A stretch of DNA of 37,695 bases from Bryobacterales bacterium (GTDB lineage: Bacteria; Acidobacteriota; Terriglobia; Bryobacterales; Bryobacteraceae). Under the pieces are notes generated by a model. The model had not been told where the DNA came from and searched no databases. It saw only the letters and a list, made by a program, of their open reading frames with translations. How positions within the stretch are numbered: position 1 is the stretch's first letter; the number at the start of each line of letters is the position of its first letter. The position numbers and the translations under genes are program-made. Shown piece after piece: positions 22,942 to 30,906 of this stretch. The stretch spans positions 1-37,695 of the forward strand of contig JAEUQF010000498.1 in assembly GCA_016789745.1 (NCBI GenBank), in the 5' to 3' direction.

Positions 22942-24030
22942 CTACGGGGCCACTTCCAACTTATCCGTGCCATGGCTGGCACGCAGATGCGCCTTCAATA
23001 AATCCTCGCCAAAATCATTCCCTTCCATGTCCCGCCAAATGGAGTGCACATGGTTGTTCCCGTTCTGCGTATTGTCATACTCCACCAGGAACGCCGGCGA
23101 CGACACCCGGTAGTAGTGCCCTTCCCCCTTCGCCGCAGACCCGGCCCAGGCAAAGTACGTCTGCCCGGCGGACTTCTTGATCTGATCCAGCCGGTACTGC
23201 GCCACCTGCTCCGGCAGGTTGTGGCAATACTCTTCGAGCAGCGCCTGCAACGCAGCCTTCTGCTTGGCATTCAGCTTCGAAACGGGCAGCCCGTTCGGCT
23301 GACCCTTCAAGGCCGCCCGGCGATCGGCGCCCGTCAGGATGTCCTTATAAGCCTCCGCCTGCACCAACGCCGTCTTCTTCTGGTCATCGGACAGCATGGT
23401 GAACAGCTCGCGGCCCAGGTCCTCTTCCCGTGCCAGCACGCGCAGACCGGCACGCGGCCCTTCCTTCACCATGGCCGGATTGGTCCCGTAGAACATCGGC
23501 GCGCCAATCACTTTCCCGTCAATCACCGTAAAGCTCAGGCTCAGGTGATGGCCCTCCACCCGATAGCCCCAGGCGCCCTGATCCGCCGGCTTGCCGAAGA
23601 CCGAGAAGTAATACTTCTCCGGATTCCGGCGCTCGCCGTCATCCTTTTCCAGGATGCGCAGAATGTCTTCCAGGCTCATGATGGAGGTAGCTTTGATGTA
23701 GCCACGCTGGCTCAGGCCCGCACTCAGCATGGCCTGGGCCAGATGCTTCTGCGCCGGCGTCATCTCGCGTAGCGTCAGCCCCTTGCGGCCGCGCTTCAGC
23801 GTCTGCTGGATATTGTTGTCCGGAACGAAGTGGAAGAACTCGCGCTCGGCGTCCTTCATATCGAACGTGGCCTTGGCCTTCTGCTCGGCGGTCAGCGAGT
23901 TCAGGAAGGCATTGGCGCTTTCGGCCATCACGTTGGCCGCCGGGACACGGTAATAGGCGGATGTGAGCAGCATGGTGAACCCGGCCACCAGCGTCACGCG
24001 GAATGCCGTGGGGCAACAAACACGAATCAC
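22942..24030 (-). CDS. DUF3500-domain exported protein
   Basis: A 362-residue protein of the DUF3500 family. The N-terminus is a signal or anchor (FRVTLVAGFTMLLTSAYYRV). Family-typical segments follow: LTAEQKAKATFDM near residue 48, REMTPAQKHLAQAMLSAGLSQ, YYFSVFGKP then GWGYRVEGHHLSLSFTV-like sequence (GAWGYRVEGHHLSLSFTVIDG), APMFYGTNPA, and the C-terminal FLVEYDNTQNGNNHVHSIWRD with conserved histidines. The function of the family is not established; the conserved histidines and aspartates suggest a metal site. The GTG start at 24030 has AGGAGA 10 bases upstream. It is followed after a short gap by the orphan antitoxin-like gene, whose longest reading overlaps it. Confidence 0.85.
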   Translation of the reverse strand: MIRVCCPTAFRVTLVAGFTMLLTSAYYRVPAANVMAESANAFLNSLTAEQKAKATFDMKDAEREFFHFVPDNNIQQTLKRGRKGLTLREMTPAQKHLAQAMLSAGLSQRGYIKATSIMSLEDILRILEKDDGERRNPEKYYFSVFGKPADQGAWGYRVEGHHLSLSFTVIDGKVIGAPMFYGTNPAMVKEGPRAGLRVLAREEDLGRELFTMLSDDQKKTALVQAEAYKDILTGADRRAALKGQPNGLPVSKLNAKQKAALQALLEEYCHNLPEQVAQYRLDQIKKSAGQTYFAWAGSAAKGEGHYYRVSSPAFLVEYDNTQNGNNHVHSIWRDMEGNDFGEDLLKAHLRASHGTDKLEVAP

Positions 24031-24101
24031 TTGGAGTATCTCCTCTCTAGTTCGGCCAGTATATCAGGCCGGACCGGAGAACACCTCGCGGCGATTCTGT
24101 T

Positions 24102-25586
24102 TTAGCGGTCCACCTCGGCATAGGCGTAGTCGAGCGGCTGGGGCAGCGGCGGACGCCCGCCATCGCCCACCATCCCCCGCAGTTTGGCCACCACATCGGC
24201 CAGTGCGGCCGACTGCGCATTCAACTCCTGCGCCGCGGCCGAACTCTGCTCGGCATTGGCGGCGGCGGTATGCGTCACCTCGCCCATCTGGGCGATCGCC
24301 TTCTCGATCTGCGACACGCCCAGCGCCTGCTGTTCGCTGTCCTGGGAGATATGGTCAACCAGCGTCTTCAGACGCCCCGCTTCGGCCGTCAACGAGCGGA
24401 TGGCCGTGGCCACCTCGTCCACCTTCGTCTTGCCCTGGTGGGCGCGGTCAATCGACTCCTCGATCAACGATGCGGTGTCCTTAGCCGCCTGGGCGCAGCG
24501 CTGCGCCAGACTGCGAACCTCCTCGGCCACCACCGCGAAGCCCATGCCCGCCTCGCCCGCGCGCGCCGCCTCCACCGCCGCATTCAACGCCAGAATGTTC
24601 GTCTGGAAGGCGATCTCCTCAATCGTCTTGATGATCTTCGAAATCTTATCGCTCTGTGTGGCGATCCCCTGCACCGCGGCCACCGAGTCATCGAGCGAAT
24701 GATTGGCATCGGCAAAGTGCGCCGCCGACTGCGCCATCAGATCGGCCGCCGACCGGATGCTGTCGCGGTTGCGCCCCGTAAGCCCGTTGATCTCCGCCGT
24801 CGACGCGTTCGTCTCCTCCAGCGAGGCCGCCTGCTCGGACGCTCCCTGCGCCAGCGATTCGCTCGAAGAGGAAAGCTGCGACGCGGCACTGGCCAGCTGC
24901 GACGCCCCGGCCGTAATTTCCCGCACCACGCCCTGCAGGGAGTTCGACACCCCGCGCACCATCCACAAACCCCACCCCGCGAAACCCGCCAACAGCAGGC
25001 TCACGAACGCCGTCAGTCCGAAGCTTTGCGAAGCCAGCCGGCTTGACCGCGCGTTGCTGTCCCGCAGCAGCGAGCGCAGCACCTCGGTCATCTCGCGACC
25101 GGCCTGGTCCAGTTCCCGCCCGGCCGCGGTAGCCTGCGGCAGCAGCACGGCTACCTCCGCCGTCTGGCCGGCCTCGGCAGCCCGCAGCGTCTGTTCGCCC
25201 AAGCGGACATACGCCACCAGCACGGTACTCATCTTCTCCCAAAGCCGGCGGCCCTGTTCGGTCACCAGCAGCGGCTCCAATTCCTTCAACTGGCCATGCG
25301 CACGGTCGCGCGCCGCCGCGAAAGCCCTGCTATGCCCGGCCAGCGCGGCACGGTCATTCTGGCCGGCCGCCACCAGCGCATTCCCCTGACAGGCCAGCAT
25401 TTCCCAGGTACGGGCGCGGAAGGCATTCGTCAGGTCGAACTTCGGCGCGGTGCGCTGGTTGCTCTCCTCCAATTCCTGGCCCATGGCCCGCAGGTACCAC
25501 AGGCCGCTGGCCGACAACGCAATGCCGGAAGCCAGCAGAACCCCGACACTGACGTATAACTTCGTCGATACTTTCCACCCTTGCAT
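24102..25586 (-). CDS. Methyl-accepting chemotaxis protein
   Basis: A 494-residue inner-membrane chemoreceptor. The first membrane helix (YVSVGVLLASGIALSASGLW) is followed by a periplasmic four-helix-type sensor region (residues 35-185), then the second membrane helix (LTAFVSLLLAGFAGWGLWMV). The cytoplasmic signalling hairpin is clear: IIKTIEEIAFQTNILALNAA then ARAGEAGMGFAVVAEEVRSLA, the most conserved part of the family. HAMP sequence is short or degenerate. It should report to CheA/CheW, which are not in this window. I chose the ATG at 25586 because AGGGAG lies 8 bases upstream. The ligand is unknown. Confidence 0.93.
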   Translation of the reverse strand: MQGWKVSTKLYVSVGVLLASGIALSASGLWYLRAMGQELEESNQRTAPKFDLTNAFRARTWEMLACQGNALVAAGQNDRAALAGHSRAFAAARDRAHGQLKELEPLLVTEQGRRLWEKMSTVLVAYVRLGEQTLRAAEAGQTAEVAVLLPQATAAGRELDQAGREMTEVLRSLLRDSNARSSRLASQSFGLTAFVSLLLAGFAGWGLWMVRGVSNSLQGVVREITAGASQLASAASQLSSSSESLAQGASEQAASLEETNASTAEINGLTGRNRDSIRSAADLMAQSAAHFADANHSLDDSVAAVQGIATQSDKISKIIKTIEEIAFQTNILALNAAVEAARAGEAGMGFAVVAEEVRSLAQRCAQAAKDTASLIEESIDRAHQGKTKVDEVATAIRSLTAEAGRLKTLVDHISQDSEQQALGVSQIEKAIAQMGEVTHTAAANAEQSSAAAQELNAQSAALADVVAKLRGMVGDGGRPPLPQPLDYAYAEVDR

Positions 25587-25602
25587 CACCAAAACTCCCT
25601 TT

Positions 25603-26382
25603 CTAGCGCGCCCGCCGCAGCAGCCGCTGCACGGGCGAGTTGCTGCTCACCGTTACCACCAGAATCCAGTTGTGTTCCAAACGCCCGCCCGCCATCGGCT
25701 GGAAGCGCTGGCTGATCACGCCGCACTCCACCGCTTCGGTGCGCGTCGGCCGGTACCCCAATCCGCCATAGGCGCGGTTCTGGTCAAACCGCGACGTACC
25801 GGCATAGCCCAGCCGGAACAGCACTTCGTCATAAACCGACAGGTAGACCAGCGTCTGTTCGCCGCCATTGCGCACCAGCGGCAGTTCCGCCTTGGCCTGG
25901 TATCGCAGCCGGTGCTGCAGGGGCCAGCAGCGCTCCACGGCAGTCGCCAACCCGCTGCCCAGAAACCGCTGCTCCACGCGCACCCGGTGCCGCAACTGGA
26001 ACGGGCCGCCCCGATGCGCCGCCGCCACCTGCTGGTACAGCCGGTGCTCCGGAGCCGATGCCGGATCCCACCCAATTCCCCCTGGGAATGACTTGAAGTA
26101 CGCATACCCCGCGCTCAACTGCACCGCACGGGCGGGCCGGAAATTGACCGCCGGCCGAACCAGCCACTGCTGCCAGCTGGCGGCGTCCATCTGGCGGAAG
26201 CCGCCGTCAAAGTGCAGGCCCCAACGGGCCGTCAGCGCATGATCGCCATTGTAGGCGAACCACTGCGAGTGTTTATCGTAGGGCTGGGGAACAACCTGCG
26301 CGGCAGCAACAACGGCAGTCGCCAGGAGGGTCGCCACCGCACGCCGGCACCACCCGGCGGGGAGTGCAGGGAAACACCTCAT
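25603..26382 (-). CDS. DUF2490-type outer-membrane beta-barrel protein
   Basis: A 259-residue exported protein with signal peptide AVATLLATAVVAAAQ. The mature part is a run of amphipathic strands (LTARWGLHFDGGFRQM, WLVRPAVNFRPARAVQLSAGYAYF, LRHRVRVEQRF, LRYQAKAELPL, LVYLSVYDEVLFRLG) ending near HNWILVVTV, in the order of DUF2490 proteins, which form small outer-membrane barrels of unknown function. The ATG at 26382 has a G-rich Shine-Dalgarno directly upstream. It lies 16 bases upstream of the chemoreceptor gene on the same strand, so they may be co-transcribed, although a functional link is not obvious. Confidence 0.75.
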   Translation of the reverse strand: MRCFPALPAGWCRRAVATLLATAVVAAAQVVPQPYDKHSQWFAYNGDHALTARWGLHFDGGFRQMDAASWQQWLVRPAVNFRPARAVQLSAGYAYFKSFPGGIGWDPASAPEHRLYQQVAAAHRGGPFQLRHRVRVEQRFLGSGLATAVERCWPLQHRLRYQAKAELPLVRNGGEQTLVYLSVYDEVLFRLGYAGTSRFDQNRAYGGLGYRPTRTEAVECGVISQRFQPMAGGRLEHNWILVVTVSSNSPVQRLLRRAR

Positions 26383-26403
26383 ACCCCCCTTATCGGCAGC
26401 ACG

Positions 26404-27141
26404 TCACTCGATACTTGAAAGTACGTTTAATACACGCCCCAACGCCCACGCATACAGCGACCGGTCCCATAGCACCCGATCGCCAAGCTTCCCCGCCAAC
26501 GTATCCGCGTACGGCGCCAGCGACGGGTACTGTGCCCGCAGATGCTGCAGATACCGCCCGCGCGCCGGCCACTCCGCGTCCGTGTACCCCAACGCCGCGT
26601 CCATCCACGCCGCCAGCAGTTGCAGCCGCCCACAGCGGTCCGCCGGCAACGCCACAGGCGGGCCGGCCAGCCACGCGGTCTGCAGCCGCGTCCAGAACGC
26701 GTCGTAGCCGATTCCCCGCCGTCGCAACTCATCGCGGATGAGGATGTGCTGCACGATGTCGCCGGCAAACGTCGCCAAACAGGGGTCGCCGGCCGAGGCG
26801 GCAGGCGAGCGGTAGCCCAACGCCTGCAGCCAAAGATGCCCCAATTCATGGCCGAGCAGGCCTTCCGGATCCCCCTCCCAATCGGCCGCGCGGGCCTGGT
26901 TCAGCAGCACGAAGGAGTAGCGCTGGCCGGCTTCGGAGAGCGTCACCGTCAAGGCGTGCGCCCGCAGCAGCTGCACGACGAACGCCTCGTCGCCCAACAG
27001 CCGGGCCACCACCGCACGGCCCGGAAACGCCGCCGGAATCGTGAGCGTGTTCTCCGGCGTGGTTGTCACCGGCACCAGCACCACCGGCGTGCCGCCAAGC
27101 GCCTCGATTTCTTTCTGCCAGGCAGTCAGCCGCGGGGTCAT
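26404..27141 (-). CDS. Predicted zinc-peptidase-like protein (HExxH)
   Basis: A 245-residue cytoplasmic protein with one clear motif, LLGHELGHLWLQALGY (H98, E99, H102), typical of zincin metallopeptidases. The downstream third ligand is not obvious; candidates are aspartates in GDPCLATFAGDIVQHIL. There is no signal peptide. The ATG at 27141 overlaps the stop of the upstream ACT-domain gene (ATGA), so the pair is translationally coupled. I do not recognise a named family. The frame is open upstream, but that is the shadow of the ACT gene. Confidence 0.65.
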   Translation of the reverse strand: MTPRLTAWQKEIEALGGTPVVLVPVTTTPENTLTIPAAFPGRAVVARLLGDEAFVVQLLRAHALTVTLSEAGQRYSFVLLNQARAADWEGDPEGLLGHELGHLWLQALGYRSPAASAGDPCLATFAGDIVQHILIRDELRRRGIGYDAFWTRLQTAWLAGPPVALPADRCGRLQLLAAWMDAALGYTDAEWPARGRYLQHLRAQYPSLAPYADTLAGKLGDRVLWDRSLYAWALGRVLNVLSSIE

Positions 27142-27512
27142 GGGAGGAACGTATGGCCGGCAGCCGCCAGCACCGCCTGCGCCCGGGCCACATCCGCGGC
27201 CCGCACCAGGATGTAATCGGTATCGAAGGTAGAGATGGCGAACAGACTGATGCCGGCCTCGGCCAGCGGCCCGGCAAGCGACGCCAACACCCCCGTCAGG
27301 GCAAAATCGAGCGGCCCCTGCACGGCAATTGCCTGCCACGGCCCTTCTACCCGAACCCCGTCCGGCACCCGCACCGCCGGGCACACCACGCTCAGTTCCC
27401 CGGCCGTACGTGAAACATGCAGCGGCACCGCCTCCAGCGCCCAGACCGGGATCGGCGACGCCTCCTCCAGACGGCAGATGGCCAGCGGTTCCGGCTGTAG
27501 AGAAAGCTCCAA
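27138..27512 (-). CDS. ACT-domain protein
   Basis: A 124-residue protein. The C-terminal half matches an ACT-like domain (ACT_7 type): WQAIAVQGPLDFALTGVLASLAGPLAEAGISLFAISTFDTDYILVR has the strand-helix-strand layout with the glycine-rich turn, ending in AAGHTFLP. The N-terminal half (LAICRLEEASPIPVWAL) is typical of stand-alone ACT proteins in bacteria. Such proteins often bind amino acids; here the ligand is not known. It is coupled to the HExxH gene and divergent from the propeller lipoprotein gene, 41 bases apart, so the two promoters must overlap. Confidence 0.8.
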   Translation of the reverse strand: MELSLQPEPLAICRLEEASPIPVWALEAVPLHVSRTAGELSVVCPAVRVPDGVRVEGPWQAIAVQGPLDFALTGVLASLAGPLAEAGISLFAISTFDTDYILVRAADVARAQAVLAAAGHTFLP

Positions 27513-27553
27513 ACCTACAGCATACCCACCGCCGTTTGCTAGCCTGAAATTCT

Positions 27554-28678
27554 ATGCAGAAATTCAGCCGCCGCACGTTGCTGGGCGGCGCAGGCGCCAT
27601 CGGGCTGGCAAGCTGCGGCCGCAAGCCGAAACCGGGCTTTGCCGGCTATGCCTTCGTCGCCAATGAAGAAGGCGAGGCCGTGGCAGCCGTCGACCTCACC
27701 GCGCTCACGCTGGTGCGTCACGTGCGGCTGGACGCCGCACCCGGGCCGCTGCTAAGCCAGGCGCAGCGCCAGCGCGTCTATGCCCTCACGCCTTCAAACG
27801 GCAATGTGCACGATATCGCCGTCCGTACGCTTGCCCGCGAGCAGTGGGCCGCCACCGGCGGACACGGCCTCGATATGCGCTTCGGTCAACGGCAGCGGTC
27901 GCTGTGGGTACTCACCACCGAGCCAAACCAATTGGTGGAAGTCTCGCTCGATCGCCTGGAGGTGCGGCGGCGCATCGCCCTGCCGGCCGCCCCCGTCGAT
28001 TTCGACGTCGCGCTCGACCAGCCCCGCGCCGTCGTGAACCTGGGCGACACCCTGGCCCTTATCGACCTGGAATCAAACGCCATCCAGCGCTTCGACCCGG
28101 GCGCCGCCATCAGCATCTGCCGCTTCCGTAAGGACGGCCGCCAATTGTTGGCCGCTCATCGGGACGAGAACCGCATCACGTCGTTCGATGTCGCCTCCAA
28201 ACGAGTGGTGGTGCGCCTCCCGCTCGCCGTGCGCCCGCGCCAGCTGTGCTTCAAGGCCGATGGCGGCCAGTTGTTCGTCACCGGCGACGGGCTGGACGCC
28301 GTGGTGATCCTCTTCCCCTACCAGACCGAAGTGGCCGAGACTGTGCTTGCCGGCCGCGCGCCCGGGGCCATGAACGTCTCGGCCGCCACCACCGAAACGC
28401 CCGAGTACCTGTTTGTCACCAACCCGCAGTCGAGCCAGGTGACCATCCTCGACATAGAAAGCCGCAAAGTGGTGGCGGTAGCCAACGTCGGCACCGAACC
28501 CTCGCATGTGGCCGTCACGCCCGATAACCAGTACGCGCTGGTGCTGAACCGCAAGAGCGGCGACATGGCCGTTCTGCTGGTGCAATCCACCGCCCGCCGC
28601 ACCCGCTTTCCTCCCGCGCTGCTGACCATGATCCCGGTGGGGTCCAAGCCGGTAAACGCCGTCGTCCAGGCCGTCTAG
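27554..28678 (+). CDS. Tat-type lipoprotein with YVTN-like beta-propeller
   Basis: A 374-residue protein. The N-terminus has a twin-arginine motif (SRRTLLGGAGAIG) followed by a lipobox-like LASC, so it is probably a Tat-exported lipoprotein. The rest is a seven-bladed propeller of YVTN/cytochrome D1-like repeats: YAFVANEEGEAVAAVDL, RVYALTPSNGNVHDI, LLAAHRDENRITSFDV, YLFVTNPQSSQVTILDI and YALVLNRKSGDMAVL. The function of such proteins is rarely known; they are often linked to electron transfer or surface binding. No heme or metal motif is seen. Confidence 0.8.
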   Translation: MQKFSRRTLLGGAGAIGLASCGRKPKPGFAGYAFVANEEGEAVAAVDLTALTLVRHVRLDAAPGPLLSQAQRQRVYALTPSNGNVHDIAVRTLAREQWAATGGHGLDMRFGQRQRSLWVLTTEPNQLVEVSLDRLEVRRRIALPAAPVDFDVALDQPRAVVNLGDTLALIDLESNAIQRFDPGAAISICRFRKDGRQLLAAHRDENRITSFDVASKRVVVRLPLAVRPRQLCFKADGGQLFVTGDGLDAVVILFPYQTEVAETVLAGRAPGAMNVSAATTETPEYLFVTNPQSSQVTILDIESRKVVAVANVGTEPSHVAVTPDNQYALVLNRKSGDMAVLLVQSTARRTRFPPALLTMIPVGSKPVNAVVQAV

Positions 28679-28758
28679 AGCCTTTTACAAACCTTTGACA
28701 TCCCCTTCGCAGCTGTCAGGGCGCCGAACGGTAGTCTCGGTTCCAGGAGACACTTCGG

Positions 28759-30027
28759 ATGCGCTGCCTGCTTGTTCTATTGGCCCTCACCACCACCGCC
28801 GCTGTTTCGGAGGATCGGCGGGATCTGCGGTACGAGCCTACGCCAGGCAGAAAGCTGGCGCTGGTTGCCGGCAACGCAGCGTATCCGAAGTGGCCGCTGC
28901 GCAATCCCCTTAACGACGCCCGCGCCATGCAGACCGCCCTCGCCGAACTCGGCTTTGAGACCGACGTCCTGCTCAACGCCACGCGCCCTGACCTGGAGCG
29001 CGCCATCGATCGCTTCGCCGCCCGCGTCCAGCCCGGCGACATCGCCCTGGTCTACTACGCCGGCCACGGCATCCAGGTCGATGGCGAGAACTACCTGGTC
29101 CCGGTGGACTTCGACGCCAAGGATGAGGCTGACGCCAAGTACCTGGCCTACAACGCCTCGCGCCTGGAAGAGCGGCTGGAGCGCGCCGGAGCCCGGCTGA
29201 GCATCCTGGTCCTGGACGCCTGCCGCAACAATCCCTTCCGTCAGACTCGCTCGGCCGGCGGCGGGCTGGCGGCGATGAACACCGGCAAGGGCGCGCTGGT
29301 CGCCTTCGCCACCGCGCCGGGCAAGACCGCCGACGACAACGCCGCCGGAGCCAACGGGCTGTTCACCTCGCACCTGGTGCGCGCCCTGCGCGAGCCGGGC
29401 CTGTCGCTCGACCAGGTCTTCAATCGCGTCCGTGAGCGCGTCTATGCCGAATCCGGCGAACGTCAACTGCCGTGGACGGTATCGTCGGTGATTGGCGAGT
29501 TCTACTTCCGCGGCGGCACGGCGGCGGCGCCGGCCCCGCCGCCTGCACCAGCCCAGGTGCCGCTCTCCACGGCCTTATCATCGCTGACGGGAACAAGCCC
29601 CGCCCCGGCGGTCCCGCAGAGCGAGGGGGCATCCTTCGCCCTCGCCCATCACCACACCCTGACCGGCGTCCACCCAGCGGTGCTGCGCCTGTCGGCCGCC
29701 GGCCTCGCCTATGACGACCAGGGCCATACGTCGGTCTGCAACCAGCGCCCCCTGCAGGTGCCGTGGGATAGCGTGGTGTCGGCCGCGGTAACGCGCAGCA
29801 ATCGTAACGAAGTCTTCCTCAACCTGAAACTGCGCGGCGACGACGGCAAGATCCGCAACTTCAACTTCGCCGACAGCCAATCAACGGTGGTCCGCAACGA
29901 CGGCGTGCCGCTAGTCCTGTCGCCGCCGGCAGCCGAAGCCTCCCTGCAAGCCATCGCCGACCGCATCCTGGCAGCCCGGAAGACGCAGGAAACCACCCGA
30001 GAACTTCCTCCCCCCATGCGATACTAA
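28759..30027 (+). CDS. Secreted caspase-like (peptidase C14) protein
   Basis: A 422-residue protein with a signal peptide (MRCLLVLLALTTTAAVS) and a caspase p20-like domain at residues 30-255. The catalytic dyad is visible: H103 in LVYYAGHGIQ and C155 in LVLDACRNNPF. The domain starts with RKLALVAGNAAYP and ends with PWTVSSVIGEFYF. A Pro/Ala-rich linker leads to a C-terminal domain (about 295-410) with mixed strands (VLRLSAAGLAYDD, VPWDSVVSAAV, FLNLKLRGDDGKIRNFNF) that may be PH-like; I cannot name it. Bacterial caspase homologues cleave after basic or acidic residues. A TTGACA (28695-28700) lies upstream, but no well-spaced -10 accompanies it. Confidence 0.88.
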   Translation: MRCLLVLLALTTTAAVSEDRRDLRYEPTPGRKLALVAGNAAYPKWPLRNPLNDARAMQTALAELGFETDVLLNATRPDLERAIDRFAARVQPGDIALVYYAGHGIQVDGENYLVPVDFDAKDEADAKYLAYNASRLEERLERAGARLSILVLDACRNNPFRQTRSAGGGLAAMNTGKGALVAFATAPGKTADDNAAGANGLFTSHLVRALREPGLSLDQVFNRVRERVYAESGERQLPWTVSSVIGEFYFRGGTAAAPAPPPAPAQVPLSTALSSLTGTSPAPAVPQSEGASFALAHHHTLTGVHPAVLRLSAAGLAYDDQGHTSVCNQRPLQVPWDSVVSAAVTRSNRNEVFLNLKLRGDDGKIRNFNFADSQSTVVRNDGVPLVLSPPAAEASLQAIADRILAARKTQETTRELPPPMRY

Positions 30028-30035
30028 ATCTCTTC

Positions 30036-30815
30036 ATGTCCTACATCGACCAGCTTTTCTCCCTCTCCGGCCAGGTGGCCGTGGTGATTGGCGGCACCGG
30101 CGTTCTCGGTGGCGCACTCTGCGATGGGCTCGCCCAGGCCGGCGCGCATGTTGTCGTCGCCGGACGCTCGGCCGAACGCGGCGCCGCCCGGGTGGCCGCC
30201 ATCGCGGCCCTCGGCGGTTCGGCGGAATACGCCGAAGTCGACGTCATGTCGCGCGACTCCATCACCGCCCTCCGCGACAAACTGGTCGCCGCCCACGGCA
30301 AGGTCGACATCCTGGTGAACTGCGCCGGCGTCAACTCCGCCGTCCCTTACGAACAGATCTCGGACGAAGACTGGGATCGTGTGCTGACCACCAACCTCAA
30401 AGCCACCCATTGGGGCTGCCAGATCTTCGCCCCGCAGATGGCCATCCAGGCCGCCGGCGGGAGCATCCTGAACATCGGCAGCGTCACCAGCCACCTGCCC
30501 CTCTCCCGCGTCTTCGCCTACTCGGCCTCCAAGGCCGCCGTCGTCAATCTGTCCAAAAACGTTGCCCGCGAGTACGCCACCAAAAAGGTTCGCGTCAACA
30601 CGCTCTGCCCCGGCTTCTTCCCCGCCGAGCAGAACCGCAAGATCCTCGATCCGGCCCGCGTCGCCAACATCATGGGCCAAACCCCCATGGCGCGCTTCGG
30701 CGAACCCGAGGAACTGATCGGCGCCATGCTGCTGCTCTGCTCCCGCACGGCCGGAAGCTTCATCACCGGAGCCGAGATCTACGTGGACGGCGGCTTCACC
30801 GGCAACCGGTTCTAG
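30036..30815 (+). CDS. SDR-family oxidoreductase (possible D-mannonate oxidoreductase type)
   Basis: A 259-residue classical short-chain dehydrogenase. The cofactor motif VVIGGTGVLGGALC is at residues 16-29, NCAG (NVCAG-type) follows after VDILV, and the catalytic set is S in IGSVTSH with YSASK. An Arg right after the GAHVVVAGR strand suggests NADP(H) preference. The C-terminal VDGGFTGNRF is standard. The LFSLSGQVAVVIGGTGVLGGAL opening is like SDRs annotated as D-mannonate oxidoreductase or gluconate dehydrogenase, but substrate cannot be fixed. It begins 9 bases after the caspase gene stop, without a clear Shine-Dalgarno. Confidence 0.88.
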   Translation: MSYIDQLFSLSGQVAVVIGGTGVLGGALCDGLAQAGAHVVVAGRSAERGAARVAAIAALGGSAEYAEVDVMSRDSITALRDKLVAAHGKVDILVNCAGVNSAVPYEQISDEDWDRVLTTNLKATHWGCQIFAPQMAIQAAGGSILNIGSVTSHLPLSRVFAYSASKAAVVNLSKNVAREYATKKVRVNTLCPGFFPAEQNRKILDPARVANIMGQTPMARFGEPEELIGAMLLLCSRTAGSFITGAEIYVDGGFTGNRF

Positions 30816-30906
30816 AACCACCACGACCAGTGGTACCGGGGCCCCTAACTGATAGAGCCGACGTACCAGTGCCTGCCACTAAACCAGGTGGTAGCCTGTC
30901 GCTTAG

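Noticed and set aside
28695..28737. TTGACA upstream of the caspase-like gene as a standard sigma-70 promoter
   Set aside because: No -10 hexamer is found at 16-18 bases; the nearest TAGTCT is 31 bases away, so the call cannot be supported.
30816..30906. Several short ACCAGTGG/CCACT-like repeats between the SDR and deacetylase genes as a structured RNA
   Set aside because: The complementary stretches are only 4-5 bases and do not make a convincing fold.
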